From DASVDK01 sp036381125 [NCBI: Thermodesulfobacteriota bacterium] (GTDB lineage: Bacteria; DASVDK01), in contig DASVDK010000266.1 in assembly GCA_036381125.1 (NCBI GenBank), positions 1-31,375 of the forward strand: a stretch of DNA of 31,375 nt. Reading direction: 5' to 3'. The notes below the pieces were generated by a model. The model was not told where the DNA came from. It was given only the letters and a program-made list of their open reading frames with translations, and searched no databases. The position numbers and the translations under genes are program-made. Positions 21,150 through 29,521 of the stretch are shown here, piece after piece. The stretch's first letter is position 1, and each line of letters opens with the position of its first letter.

Positions 21150-21714
21150 CGCGGTCCCGGAGCCGCTGCCGCCCGGGTTCGTCGAGCGGGCGAGGCGGGT
21201 GAGGCTGCTCCTGCTCGACGTGGACGGCGTGCTCACCGACGGCGGCCTGACGATCCACGGCGACGGCTCCGAGAGCAAGACGTTCCACGTCCGCGACGGT
21301 CACGGCATCAAGCTGCTGCAGCGCGCGGGCATCGAGGTCGGCATCCTGTCGGGCCGCCGCTCGGCGCCGACCGCCCGCCGGGCCGCCGAGCTGGGGATCA
21401 CCCTCGTGCGGCAGGGGGTGGAGGACAAGGTGGCCGCCCTCGAGGCGATCCTCGCGGCGCGCGGCCTCTCGCCGGACGAGGTGGCGTTCGTAGGAGACGA
21501 CCTGGTCGACCTGCCGGTCCTTCGTCGCGTGGGGCTCCCGATGACCGTCGCCGATGCCGTTGACGAGTTGGCCCCGTTCGTGCAATACGTCACCCGCGCC
21601 GCCGGGGGGCGGGGCGCCGTCCGGGAGGCCGCGGAGGCGCTCCTGAAAGGGCAAGGGCGATGGGGGGATGCGCTCGCCCGATACCTCGGGGACCGGCCGA
21701 ACCGGGAAGGCTGA
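21139..21714 (+). CDS. kdsC: 3-deoxy-8-phosphooctulonate phosphatase KdsC (HAD family)
   Basis: Removes phosphate from Kdo 8-phosphate. The 191-residue product has the HAD motif I LLLLDVDGVLTDGG with nucleophile Asp27 and Asp29, motif II GILSGRRSAPT and motif IV FVGDDLVDLPVL, with no large cap domain, as expected for the tetrameric C0 KdsC type. GTG 21139 overlaps kdsD by 11 bases; GTG 21199 would remove a 20-residue leader and also fits the family, so the start is not firm. It completes the pathway kdsD-kdsA-kdsC-kdsB, all in this operon. Confidence 0.94.
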   Translation: MSSSAVPEPLPPGFVERARRVRLLLLDVDGVLTDGGLTIHGDGSESKTFHVRDGHGIKLLQRAGIEVGILSGRRSAPTARRAAELGITLVRQGVEDKVAALEAILAARGLSPDEVAFVGDDLVDLPVLRRVGLPMTVADAVDELAPFVQYVTRAAGGRGAVREAAEALLKGQGRWGDALARYLGDRPNREG

Positions 21715-21757
21715 AAGGGAGGATTCCCTTTACTTTTCGAGAGGTTGTTGCTACTCT
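21714..21757 (+). terminator. Hairpin with T-rich tail, and weak promoter, between kdsC and lptC
   Basis: Directly after the kdsC stop is AAAGGGA-GGAT-TCCCTTT (21714-21731), a perfect 7-bp inverted repeat followed by ACTTTT. It resembles a modest intrinsic terminator. A weak promoter-like pair, TTTACT (21729-21734) and TACTCT (21752-21757) with a 17-base spacer, overlaps its end. The segment is markedly more A/T-rich than its surroundings, which favours a real regulatory boundary between the kds and lpt genes. Confidence 0.45.
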
Positions 21758-21835
21758 CCCGATCTCGCACGACGGGCGGGGGGCCCGAATCCACCCCGGC
21801 ACGGGCCGGGCAGGTCCTCGAGGCGGGGCGGACCG

Positions 21836-22429
21836 GTGAGACGGCTCAGGATCGCGTTCGGCGTCAGTTTGATCGGGGTCCTGCTCCTCATCGGGGGGCT
21901 CGCGGTACAGGGGTACCGCCGGGCGGGTAGCCCGCCGCCAGCGGTCGAGCCCACCCCGGGCCCCCAGGCGTCGCTGACGCTGAACAACTTCCACGTCACC
22001 GAGACGTCCGGCGGCACGACCCGGTGGGACCTCAGCGCGGCACAGGGGCAGTATTTCGAGGACCGGCAGGTGACGGTCCTGAGCGACGTGGAGGTGGTCT
22101 TCTTCACGTCCGACGGCAGGACGCTGACGCTGCGGGGCGACTCGGGGTCGCTGCGGACCGACACGAAGGACATCTCGCTGTCGGGCAACGTGGTGGCGAC
22201 CTCGAGCGACGGGTACCGCGTGACGACCGGGGCGCTGGACTACACGAACCGCGACCGCATCGTGAGGGGGGACGGGCCGGTGGATCTGGTGGGCCAGACA
22301 GTCGAGGTGTCGGGCGTCGGCGTTCGCATCGACGTCGAGGACCAGACGGTCGTCATCCCCGACGCCGTCGAGAGCGTGTTGAAGACGGTCGCGGCCACCG
22401 CGGCCGGCCGACTCGGCGGGGCGCGGTAG
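21836..22429 (+). CDS. lptC: LPS export ABC transporter protein LptC
   Basis: Bitopic inner-membrane protein that passes LPS from LptB2FG to LptA in the periplasm. The 197-residue product has an N-terminal anchor (RIAFGVSLIGVLLLIGGLAV, residues 4-23) and then a periplasmic region of beta-strand character typical of the LptC jellyroll: LTLNNFHVTETSGGTTRWDL, FEDRQVTVLSDVEVVFF, and alternating GDSGSLRTDTKDISLSGNVV repeats. GTG 21836 is chosen because the membrane anchor starts immediately after; the longer open frame upstream to 21668 runs through the terminator and kdsC. It is one base before lptA. Confidence 0.88.
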   Translation: MRRLRIAFGVSLIGVLLLIGGLAVQGYRRAGSPPPAVEPTPGPQASLTLNNFHVTETSGGTTRWDLSAAQGQYFEDRQVTVLSDVEVVFFTSDGRTLTLRGDSGSLRTDTKDISLSGNVVATSSDGYRVTTGALDYTNRDRIVRGDGPVDLVGQTVEVSGVGVRIDVEDQTVVIPDAVESVLKTVAATAAGRLGGAR

Positions 22430-22430
22430 C

Positions 22431-23138
22431 GTGCCGGTCCGCGGCCTCTGGGGACCGCGCGCGGCGGCGCTGGTCCTCGCGGCTGCCTGCCTCTGCTCGA
22501 CGGCGGCGGCGGGCACCGCGCCGCGGGGCGACGACGGGGGCATGAGGGGCCTCTTCCTCGGGGGCGGCAGCGAGCGGGGGCCGATCACGATCGACGCTCG
22601 CCGGTTCGAGGTGGACAACAAGCGCCGGACGGCCACCTACATCGAGCAGGTCGTCGCACGGCAGGACGACACCACGCTCACCGCCGATCGGCTCGTGGTC
22701 GCCTTCGACGAGAGCCGGCGGATCTCGCAGGTGACGGCCGAGGGGGGCGTCAGGATCGTGCAGAAGGTGGCCGAGGCGCCCGGGGCCCCGCCGGCCGAGC
22801 GCGAGGCGACCTGTGCGAAGGCGGTCTTCGCGGTGACGCTGGACCGCATCGTCTGCACCGGCGCGCCCGCCTCGATGCGGCAGGGCGACGACGTGATCCG
22901 GGGGTCCCGGATCACCGTGTGGGTGGCCGACGAGCGGATCGTCGTGGAGGGCGACAGCGCGTCCCCACGCGTCACCTCGCGGATCACGCCGAGACCCGAG
23001 GCGACCGCCGGGGGCCGGGCGGGCGCCGCGGGGCAGCCGGGCACCGCGGGCCGGACGCGCGAGGCCGCAGGCCAGCCGGGCCCGCAGGGGCAGGCGGGCT
23101 CCACGAGCCAGGCCGGCAGCGCCCGGCCCACCAATTGA
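22431..23138 (+). CDS. lptA: LPS transport periplasmic protein LptA with collagen-like tail
   Basis: Periplasmic bridge component that polymerises between LptC and LptD. The 235-residue product has a signal peptide ([18 protein letters not shown], about residues 11-28), then the OstA/LptA beta domain: [39 protein letters not shown] and the [15 protein letters not shown] strand. The last 45 residues are a low-complexity Gly/Ala/Gln/Pro tail with repeated G-Q-P/G-x-x triplets ([20 protein letters not shown]), which ordinary LptA lacks. The stop shares one base with the lptB start. Its place between lptC and lptB supports the call. Confidence 0.87.
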   Translation: MPVRGLWGPRAAALVLAAACLCSTAAAGTAPRGDDGGMRGLFLGGGSERGPITIDARRFEVDNKRRTATYIEQVVARQDDTTLTADRLVVAFDESRRISQVTAEGGVRIVQKVAEAPGAPPAEREATCAKAVFAVTLDRIVCTGAPASMRQGDDVIRGSRITVWVADERIVVEGDSASPRVTSRITPRPEATAGGRAGAAGQPGTAGRTREAAGQPGPQGQAGSTSQAGSARPTN

Positions 23139-23872
23139 TGGCGCCGGGCGTCGCGGTACTGTCGGCGCGGGGGCTGACGAAGGCCTACCGCAACCGGACG
23201 GTCGTCGACCGGGTGAACCTCCAGGTGCGGGCCGGCGAGGTCGTCGGCCTCCTGGGGCCGAACGGCGCGGGCAAGACGACGACCTTCTACATGGTCGTCG
23301 GGCTCACGCGGCCGGAGGCAGGGCGGGTGTTCCTCGACGACGAGGACATCACCGAGGTCCCGATGTACGAGCGGGCGCGGAAGGGGATCAGCTACCTTCC
23401 GCAGGAGCCCTCGATCTTCCGGAAGCTGACGGTGGAGGAGAACATCCTGGCCATCCTCGAGACGATCCCCATGGACCGCGCCGAGCGGCGCGCGCGCCTC
23501 GAAGCGCTTCTGGGCGACCTCAGGATCGGCCACATCGCGAGGTCTCGTGGGTACGCGCTGTCCGGCGGGGAGCGCCGGCGCGTCGAGATCACCCGAGCGC
23601 TGGTCCGCTCCCCGTCGTTCATCCTGCTCGACGAGCCGTTCGCGGGGATCGACCCGATCGCGGTGATCGACATCCAGAACATCATCTTCCAGTTGAAGGA
23701 GAAGGGGATCGGCGTCGTCATCTCGGATCACAACGTGCGCGAGACCCTCGGGGTCTGCGACCGGGCGTACATCGTGAACGCCGGCCAGATCCTCGAGGAG
23801 GGACCGCCGACGGCCATCGCGAACAGCGCCCGGGCACGCGCCATCTACCTCGGCGAGAAGTTCCGGCTCTGA
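23138..23872 (+). CDS. lptB: LPS export ABC transporter ATP-binding protein LptB
   Basis: Cytoplasmic ATPase of the LptB2FG extractor. The 244-residue protein has Walker A GPNGAGKT (residues 40-47), a Q-loop segment [19 protein letters not shown], the signature [15 protein letters not shown], Walker [14 protein letters not shown], and the switch His in [18 protein letters not shown], all as in LptB. ATG 23138 overlaps the lptA stop by one base; the open frame further upstream is a shadow within lptA. LptF and LptG are not in the window. The gene is followed by rpoN, the usual neighbour. Confidence 0.96.
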   Translation: MAPGVAVLSARGLTKAYRNRTVVDRVNLQVRAGEVVGLLGPNGAGKTTTFYMVVGLTRPEAGRVFLDDEDITEVPMYERARKGISYLPQEPSIFRKLTVEENILAILETIPMDRAERRARLEALLGDLRIGHIARSRGYALSGGERRRVEITRALVRSPSFILLDEPFAGIDPIAVIDIQNIIFQLKEKGIGVVISDHNVRETLGVCDRAYIVNAGQILEEGPPTAIANSARARAIYLGEKFRL

Positions 23873-23901
23873 TCCGCGGACGGGCGGCGTAAGGTCGACG
23901 A

Positions 23902-25332
23902 ATGGCACTCGAGATCAAGCAGAACCTCAAGCTCTCGCAGCAACTGATCATGACCCCGCAGTTGCAGCAGGCGATCAAGCTGCTGCAGCTCTCGCGGCTC
24001 GAGCTGGTGGACCTGGTCCAGCAGGAGCTGACCGAGAACCCGGTGCTCGAGGAGGCGCCGGAGGACTACCAGAGCGAGGAGTCGAAGACCGAGAGCCCCG
24101 AGGAGAACCTGGAGCAGCAGAACAGCGAGGACAAGCCCGAGCCCGAGATCGACTCGAAGAGCGACATCGACTGGGACAACTACCTCGAGAACTACAGCGC
24201 GTCGTCGTACACCGCCTCGTACGAGGACGAGGAGCGCCCGTCGTTCGAGAGCACCCTCACCCGCAAGGCGTCGCTCACCGACCACCTCCTCTGGCAGCTC
24301 AAGCTCGCGCAGTTCCCGGCCGACGAGGAGGAGATCGGGTCGCTCATCATCGGCAACCTCGACGACGACGGCTACCTGCAGGCCGACATCGCCGACATCG
24401 CGAAGCAGGAGGCGGTGCCGATCGAGAAGGCCGAGGCGGTCCTCAAGCGCATCCAGGGCTTCGATCCGATCGGCGTCGCCGCGCGGAACCTCCAGGAGTG
24501 CCTGCTCATCCAGGCGTACCACCTGGGGCTCAAGGGGTCGCTCGCCGAGCAGATCCTCAAGCGGCACCTGTCGAACCTCGAGAACAAGAACTACAACGCC
24601 ATCGCGAAGGACCTCGGCGTGAGCCTCCAGGAGGTCATCGACGCGGTGCGCGTCATCGCCCGCCTGGAGCCGAAGCCGGGCCGGCCCTTCGCCACCGAGG
24701 AGCCGCAGTACATCACGCCCGACATCTACGTCCACAAGGTCGGCGACGACTACGTGGTCGTGCTCAACGAGGACGGGATGCCCAAGCTGCGCATCTCCTC
24801 CTTCTACAGGAACGCGCTCCACAACTCGGGCGACGGCGTCGCCAAGGAGTACATCCAGGACAAGCTCCGCTCGGCCGTCTGGCTCATCCGCAGCATCCAC
24901 CAGCGGCAGCGGACCATCTACAAGGTCACCAAGAGCATCATCAAGTTCCAGCGGGAGTTCTTCGACAAGGGCGTCGCGTACCTGAAGCCGCTCGTCCTGC
25001 GCGACGTGGCCGAGGACATCCAGATGCACGAGTCCACGATCAGCCGCGTCACGTCGAACAAGTACGTCCATACGCCGCAGGGCGTCTTCGAGCTGAAGTT
25101 CTTCTTCAACTCGTCGATCAACCGGACGGACGGCGATCAGGTCGCCTCGCAGAGCGTGAAGGACAAGATCCGGCAGATCGTGGCCACCGAGAACCCGCGC
25201 AAGCCCTACAGCGACCAGAAGATCGTCGAGATCCTCAAGCAGGCCGACATCGACATCGCCCGCCGAACGGTGACGAAGTACCGCGAGATGATGGGCATCC
25301 TCTCCTCGACGCAGCGCAAGAGGCTCTTCTAG
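23902..25332 (+). CDS. rpoN: RNA polymerase sigma-54 factor
   Basis: Sigma factor for -24/-12 promoters, requiring bacterial enhancer-binding activators. The 476-residue product has Gln/Leu-rich region I (LKLSQQLIMTPQLQQAIKLL, about residues 9-28), an acidic region II (about residues 50-95), a core-binding central domain (FDPIGVAARNLQECLL), the helix-turn-helix area (DIQMHESTISRVTSNKY) and, near the end, the RpoN box ARRTVTKYRE (residues 453-462). All regions are intact. No clear TGGCAC-N5-TTGC promoter was found in intergenic DNA here, so I see no local targets. Confidence 0.97.
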   Translation: MALEIKQNLKLSQQLIMTPQLQQAIKLLQLSRLELVDLVQQELTENPVLEEAPEDYQSEESKTESPEENLEQQNSEDKPEPEIDSKSDIDWDNYLENYSASSYTASYEDEERPSFESTLTRKASLTDHLLWQLKLAQFPADEEEIGSLIIGNLDDDGYLQADIADIAKQEAVPIEKAEAVLKRIQGFDPIGVAARNLQECLLIQAYHLGLKGSLAEQILKRHLSNLENKNYNAIAKDLGVSLQEVIDAVRVIARLEPKPGRPFATEEPQYITPDIYVHKVGDDYVVVLNEDGMPKLRISSFYRNALHNSGDGVAKEYIQDKLRSAVWLIRSIHQRQRTIYKVTKSIIKFQREFFDKGVAYLKPLVLRDVAEDIQMHESTISRVTSNKYVHTPQGVFELKFFFNSSINRTDGDQVASQSVKDKIRQIVATENPRKPYSDQKIVEILKQADIDIARRTVTKYREMMGILSSTQRKRLF

Positions 25333-25333
25333 A

Positions 25334-25567
25334 ATGCGCCGGGCCTCGATCACCGGCAGGCGGCCGGCGGCCTCGGCGTAGGCGCGTGCGATGCCGATCG
25401 GCCATCGGGTGGAGGCGGCGGCGCCGGTCCGCCGCCTCGCGATCGCAGGGGCAGAGGAGACCGAGGACATGTACGCGGCCATCGACCTCGTCGTCGACAG
25501 GCTCGACCGACGGATCGACCAGACCCGGGAGCGGCGTCGCGAGCCGCGTCGGAGCGCCGGGGCGTGA
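25334..25567 (+). pseudogene. hpf: Decayed hpf/raiA (ribosome hibernation promoting factor) remnant
   Basis: The slot between rpoN and ptsN normally holds hpf. One reading frame from ATG 25334 gives MRRASITGRRPAASA and then a TAG at 25379-25381. The same frame resumes from ATG 25391 with HRVEAAAPVRRLAIAG, then EETEDMYAAIDLVVDRLDRR, and ends at TGA 25565-25567. ITGR near the start and EDMYAAID followed by DRLDRR near the end match the two most recognisable HPF motifs, but the span between them is some 20 codons short. The alpha1/central-strand region is thus missing and a stop interrupts it. The downstream half (25391-25567, 58 residues) could still be translated and overlaps the ptsN start (GTGA). 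The N-terminal match is short and less certain than the C-terminal one. Confidence 0.7.
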
Positions 25568-26025
25568 AGATCAGCGACTTCCTGGCCCCCGACAGCGTGG
25601 TGGCCGACCTCGATGGCGCGACCAAGCGCGACGCGCTCGGCCGCCTGGTGGACACGCTGGCGGCCGCCGAGCCCGACATCCAGCCGGCGCGGTTGGTCGA
25701 GGCGCTCCTCGAGCGCGAGCGGATCGGCTCGACGGGCGTCGGTGACGGCGTCGCCATCCCGCACGCCAAGCTGAAGGGCCTCAAGCGCCTGGCCGCGGCC
25801 TTCGGCCGCAGCCGGCGCGGCGTCGACTTCGAGGCGGTCGACGGCCGGCCCTGTCACCTCTTCTTCCTGCTGGTCGCCCCCGAGGAGGCCGCGAGCGACC
25901 ACCTGCGCGCGCTGTCCCGCATCGCGAGGCTCATGCGCGACGCGGAGGTCCGGCGCCGGCTCGTCGAGGCGCCCGATGCGGAGGCGCTCTACGCGCTCCT
26001 CGTCGAGGAGGACGACAGGCTCTAG
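25564..26025 (+). CDS. ptsN: PTS IIA-like nitrogen-regulatory protein PtsN (EIIA-Ntr)
   Basis: Soluble phosphoacceptor with a mannitol/fructose EIIA fold that regulates rather than transports. The 153-residue protein shows KISDFLAPDSVVADLDGATK, LLERERIGSTGVGDGVAIPH and phospho-acceptor His67 (IPHAK), followed by the conserved hydrophobic core and a C-terminal helical end. GTG 25564 overlaps the hpf remnant stop by four bases. Only one EI/HPr pair is visible in this window and the EI start lacks room for a GAF domain, so PtsN may be phosphorylated by that general pair rather than a dedicated PtsP/NPr; this is inference. Confidence 0.92.
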   Translation: MKISDFLAPDSVVADLDGATKRDALGRLVDTLAAAEPDIQPARLVEALLERERIGSTGVGDGVAIPHAKLKGLKRLAAAFGRSRRGVDFEAVDGRPCHLFFLLVAPEEAASDHLRALSRIARLMRDAEVRRRLVEAPDAEALYALLVEEDDRL

Positions 26026-26049
26026 GCGTCTCCCGGAGGGCGCCCTGCC

Positions 26050-27006
26050 ATGCTGACCGTTCGGGAACTCCTCGCCGAGGCGGGCGAGAGCTTCCGTCTC
26101 GAGACGCTGGCCGGCCTCTCGGGGCTCGGCCGTGCGATCAGCTCGCCGCGGATCCAGAAGCCGGGCCTCGCGCTGGCCGGCCACATCCGGCACGTCAACT
26201 CCGGCCGCGTGCAGGTGCTCGGCGCGACCGAGCTGTCGTTCCTCTCCGGGCTCGGCGCCGCCGAGCAGGAGCAGGCGGTGGCCGGGCTCCTCGCCGCCGA
26301 CGTGCCCTGCCTCCTCGTGACCAAGGGGCTCGACGTGCCCGACGTCCTCGCCCGCGAGGCCGACCGGCGCGAGGTGCCGCTGCTCCGGACCCCGCTCGTC
26401 TCCTCGCAGCTCATCTCCGGCATCACCGCCTACCTCGAGCAGCGCCTCGCGCCGAGCACCACGATGCACGGCGTCCTGCTCGACATCCTCGGCGTCGGGC
26501 TCCTCCTGACCGGCAAGAGCGGCATCGGCAAGAGCGAGTGCGCGCTCGATCTCGTGCAGCGGGGGCACCGGCTCGTCGCCGACGACGTCGTGCGCATCAC
26601 GCGCCGGGAGCCGTCCATGCTGATCGGGACCGGCGCGGACCCGATCCGGCACCACATGGAGATCCGGGGGCTCGGCATCATCAACGTGAAGGACCTCTTC
26701 GGCATCACGGCGGTGCGCGAGGTGAAGGCGATCGACCTGAGCATGGAGCTGGTCGAGTGGGACCAGGCGGCCGACGTCGATCGCACCGGGCTCGACGAGC
26801 ACACGGTCGAGATCCTCGGCCTCGCGATCCCGCACATCCGCATGCCGGTCCGGTTCGCGCCGAACATGACGACGATCATCGAGGTGGCCTGCCGCAACCA
26901 CCTCCTCAAGTCGGTCGGGCACCACGCAGCGCGCCTGTTCCAGGAGCGTCTCGAGGCGGAGCTGGCGCAGGCGGCGCGGCCGGCGGGACCGGGAGACCGG
27001 CGATGA
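26050..27006 (+). CDS. hprK: HPr kinase/phosphorylase
   Basis: Bifunctional enzyme that phosphorylates HPr on its regulatory serine using ATP or pyrophosphate and reverses this with phosphate. The 318-residue protein has the N-terminal domain (residues 1-130), the THxG-like MHGVLLDILGVG, Walker A GKSGIGKS (residues 155-162), ECALDLVQRGHRLVADDVV, the HprK signature EIRGLGIINVKDLFG, and RFAPNMTTIIEVACRNHLL. The substrate HPr, with its serine present (Ser47), is encoded at 30488. ATG 26050 is preceded by GGAGGG. Its TGA overlaps the rapZ ATG. Confidence 0.96.
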   Translation: MLTVRELLAEAGESFRLETLAGLSGLGRAISSPRIQKPGLALAGHIRHVNSGRVQVLGATELSFLSGLGAAEQEQAVAGLLAADVPCLLVTKGLDVPDVLAREADRREVPLLRTPLVSSQLISGITAYLEQRLAPSTTMHGVLLDILGVGLLLTGKSGIGKSECALDLVQRGHRLVADDVVRITRREPSMLIGTGADPIRHHMEIRGLGIINVKDLFGITAVREVKAIDLSMELVEWDQAADVDRTGLDEHTVEILGLAIPHIRMPVRFAPNMTTIIEVACRNHLLKSVGHHAARLFQERLEAELAQAARPAGPGDRR

Positions 27007-27896
27007 AGGCCGGGACCACGCCCGTCGCCCCGGACGCGATCCGGGTGGTGATCGTCACCGGCCTGTCGGGCGCCGGCAAGAGCACCGCCATCCACGCGCT
27101 CGAGGACCTCGGCTTCTTCTGCGTCGACAACCTGCCGGCCGCGCTCTTCCGCGACCTCCTCGAGGTCTGCCGCTCGGGCGGCGTGACCAAGGTGGCGCTC
27201 GGCATGGACCTCCGGTCCCGGGAGTTCGCGGCCTCGACGCCGCGGCTGCTCGCGCCCATCCGGGCCGCCGGCTACCGGGTGGAGCTGCTCTACCTCGACG
27301 CCACCGACGAGGCGCTCATCCGGCGCTACTCGGAGACCCGTCGGCGGCACCCGCTGGCCGAGGGGGACAGCGCCGTCGACGGCATCCGGCGCGAGCGGGC
27401 CCTCCTGGCCGACCTGCGGAGCGTGGCGGACCAGGTGATCGACACGACCGGCCTCAACGTCCACCAGCTCCGCGACGCCATCCGCGAGCGCTACCTCGCC
27501 GACTCACGGGTGAAGCGGCTGACCGTGACGCTCGTGTCGTTCGGCTTCCGGCACGGGCTGCCGCCCGAGGCCGACCTCGTCATGGACGTCCGGTTCCTGC
27601 CCAACCCCTACTTCGTCGACTCGATCAAGGCCTTCGACGGCAGCGAACCGGAGGTCGCCCGCTACGTCTTCCAGTCGCCCGCCGCTGCGGAGTTCCTCGA
27701 CCGGGTCGCCTCCATGCTCGACTTCCTGCTGCCGCTCTACGAGCGCGAGGGCAAGGCGTATCTCACCGTCGCCATCGGGTGCACCGGTGGCCAGCATCGG
27801 TCGGTGGCCATGGTGCTGGCGCTGGCCGAGCGCCTGGACCGCGAGCGCTACCTCGTCCGGGTGCGCCACCGGGACGTGGACCGAGACCGGCGCTAG
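27003..27896 (+). CDS. rapZ: RNase adapter protein RapZ (YvcJ/YhbJ family)
   Basis: P-loop protein that in E. coli binds small RNAs and guides RNase E to GlmZ, controlling glucosamine-6-phosphate supply for the envelope. The 297-residue product has Walker A GLSGAGKS (residues 20-27), FFCVDNLPAALF, SFGFRHGLPPEADLVMDVRF, LPNPYFVDSIKAFDGSE and the C-terminal motif GCTGGQHRSVAMVLALAERL with a basic end (RVRHRDVDRDRR). It overlaps hprK by four bases. Whether it regulates glmS here is unknown; family members also bind nucleotides. Confidence 0.94.
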   Translation: MKAGTTPVAPDAIRVVIVTGLSGAGKSTAIHALEDLGFFCVDNLPAALFRDLLEVCRSGGVTKVALGMDLRSREFAASTPRLLAPIRAAGYRVELLYLDATDEALIRRYSETRRRHPLAEGDSAVDGIRRERALLADLRSVADQVIDTTGLNVHQLRDAIRERYLADSRVKRLTVTLVSFGFRHGLPPEADLVMDVRFLPNPYFVDSIKAFDGSEPEVARYVFQSPAAAEFLDRVASMLDFLLPLYEREGKAYLTVAIGCTGGQHRSVAMVLALAERLDRERYLVRVRHRDVDRDRR

Positions 27897-27927
27897 AGTG
27901 AAGGACGACACGGAGGGACAAGCGGCT

Positions 27928-28326
27928 ATGGTCGGAGTGGTCGTGGTCGCGCACGGTCGGCTGGCCGAGGAGTACCTGGCGGTGAGCGAGCTCATCGTGG
28001 GACGGCTCCCTCAACTGGCAGCCGTGGCGGTCGGACCGCAGGACGGCAGCGACGCCGTCCGCGAGCGTCTCTCGGCGGCGATCGCCGAGGTGGACGGCGG
28101 CGACGGGGTGCTGATCCTCACGGACATGTTCGGCGGGACCCCCTGCAACATCGGGCTGTCCCTCTACGACGGCGAGCGCGTGGACGTCGTCTCGGGCGTG
28201 AACCTGCCGATGCTGATCGCGCTGTCGAGCCACCGCGAGGGCAAGAGCCTGTCGGAGCTGGCGGCCTTCCTGAAGGCGTACGGGCAGAAGAACATCAACC
28301 TGGCGAGCGAGATCCTGACCCGGTGA
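27928..28326 (+). CDS. PTS mannose-family EIIA component
   Basis: Soluble phosphocarrier of 132 residues that takes phosphate from HPr and passes it to EIIB. It starts VGVVVVAHGRLAEEYL with phospho-acceptor His9, and includes GVLILTDMFGGTPCNIGL (about residues 58-75) and VSGVNLPMLIAL, all typical of the EIIA-Man fold. ATG 27928 follows GGAGGG at 27912-27917; the frame is open further upstream but overlaps rapZ. The 3' end overlaps EIIB by GTGA. In E. coli ManX, EIIA and EIIB are fused; here they are separate. Confidence 0.93.
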   Translation: MVGVVVVAHGRLAEEYLAVSELIVGRLPQLAAVAVGPQDGSDAVRERLSAAIAEVDGGDGVLILTDMFGGTPCNIGLSLYDGERVDVVSGVNLPMLIALSSHREGKSLSELAAFLKAYGQKNINLASEILTR

Positions 28327-28805
28327 AGATCGCGCTGGTACGGGTCGACAGCCGACTCATCCACGGGCAGATCGTCGAGGCCTGGGTGCCGCACACCGGG
28401 GCCTCGGTGCTCGTGGTGCTGAACGACGCCGCCGCCGCCTCCGCGCGCACGCGGGCCGTCATGGCCATGTGCGTGCCGAAGTCGATCACGGTGGTGGTGG
28501 CCCGGGTGGCCGATGCCGCGGCCGTCGGGGCGCGCGGCGACCTCGAGCAGCAGACGGCGATCGTGCTCGTCGCCACGCCGCGGGATGCCCTCGCGGTGCA
28601 CGAGGCGGGGCTCGCCTTCTCGCGCCTCAACCTCGGCAACCTGCACTACGCGCCGGGCAAGCGCCAGGTCTCCACCTCGGTTTCGCTCGACGACGACGAC
28701 CGCGAGGCGCTCGAGGCGCTCGAGGCGCGTGGCGTGTCGATCGAGGCGCGGGCCGTTCCCCGCGAGCGATCGCGCCCGTACCACGAGCTGGCCGGGACGC
28801 GATGA
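28323..28805 (+). CDS. PTS mannose/fructose/sorbose-family EIIB component
   Basis: A 160-residue cytoplasmic phosphotransfer domain that receives phosphate from EIIA-Man and gives it to the incoming sugar. It starts KIALVRVDSRLIHGQIVEAW with phospho-acceptor His14, followed by VLVVLNDAAAASARTRAVM, a VTVV-type strand, and AFSRLNLGNLHYAPGKRQVS near residues 99-118, matching the EIIB-Man/Sor family. GTG 28323 overlaps EIIA and the stop overlaps EIIC by ATGA. The catalytic His is intact, so this should be an active phosphotransfer protein. Confidence 0.93.
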   Translation: MKIALVRVDSRLIHGQIVEAWVPHTGASVLVVLNDAAAASARTRAVMAMCVPKSITVVVARVADAAAVGARGDLEQQTAIVLVATPRDALAVHEAGLAFSRLNLGNLHYAPGKRQVSTSVSLDDDDREALEALEARGVSIEARAVPRERSRPYHELAGTR

Positions 28806-29521
28806 CCGGCGCCGAGGTGGGCGCGCTCGCCCTCCTGGGCGGGCTGCTCGCCCTCGACCGCGTGGCGGTGGGCCAGTTCGGCGTGTCGCAGCCGGTCGTG
28901 ACCGGGCCGCTCGTGGGATGGCTCCTCGGCGACCCCGGGACCGGGCTCCTCGTGGGCGGCCTCCTGCAACTCCTCTACGCGGGGGCGCTGCCGGTCGGGG
29001 CGTCGATCCCGCCGGACGAGACGACCGCGGCGCTCGTCGGCACCGCGGGCGCGCTCGTCGGAGCCCGCGCGGCGGGCGACGGGGTGCCCGAGACGGCCAT
29101 CGTGCCGGTGGGGCTCCTGGCGGGCCTCGCCGCCGGCGAGGCCGGCCGGGCGCTCGACATCTGGGTGCGGCGGGCGAACATCTGGTTCGCGCACCGGGCC
29201 GATGCCGCCGCGGCGCGAGGGGACGACCGGGCGGTCGAGCGCCTGGCGCTCGGGGGGCTCGTGCTGTGGGCCGTGGTGGGGGCCCTCTCGGCGGCGGTCC
29301 TGGCGCCGGCCGCCGCGCTCGTGGTCGGCCCTGCCGTCACGGCGGTCTCGGCGCCGGGGAGGACGGTGCTGGGGGGGCTCCTCCTCGCCATGGCCGTCGT
29401 CGCCTTCGGATCGGCCCTGGCGGCCATGCGAGCGCCGCGGAGGGCGGCGATCTTCGCCGCGGCGTTCGCCGTCGGCACGCTCGTGATCGTCGCCGCGGCG
29501 CGGGTGAGCGAGCCATGGTGA
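28802..29521 (+). CDS. PTS mannose/fructose/sorbose-family EIIC component
   Basis: A 239-residue membrane permease subunit with about six hydrophobic segments. It has the family start LALLGGLLALDRVAVGQFGV, QPVVTGPLVGWLLGDPGTGL, GGLLQLLYAGALPVGASIPP and DETTAALVGTAGALVGARAA. This is close to EIIC-Man, but sugar specificity cannot be read from the sequence. The predicted C-terminal half is very Ala/Val/Leu rich. The stop overlaps EIID by seven bases, so EIIC and EIID should be made together and form the translocation channel. Confidence 0.9.
   Translation: MTGAEVGALALLGGLLALDRVAVGQFGVSQPVVTGPLVGWLLGDPGTGLLVGGLLQLLYAGALPVGASIPPDETTAALVGTAGALVGARAAGDGVPETAIVPVGLLAGLAAGEAGRALDIWVRRANIWFAHRADAAAARGDDRAVERLALGGLVLWAVVGALSAAVLAPAAALVVGPAVTAVSAPGRTVLGGLLLAMAVVAFGSALAAMRAPRRAAIFAAAFAVGTLVIVAAARVSEPW

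Noticed and set aside
25332-25400. Minus-strand peptide resembling a protein C-terminus (ARAYAEAAGRLPVIEARR)
   Set aside because: The reading continues into antisense of rpoN without any recognisable family, and the plus strand offers the better explanation (hpf remnant).
23845-26925. A minus-strand open frame of about 1,000 codons across rpoN-ptsN-hprK
   Set aside because: It is complementary to well-recognised plus-strand genes and is rich in Arg, Asp, Val and Leu as expected from high-GC antisense frames. It has no family motifs.
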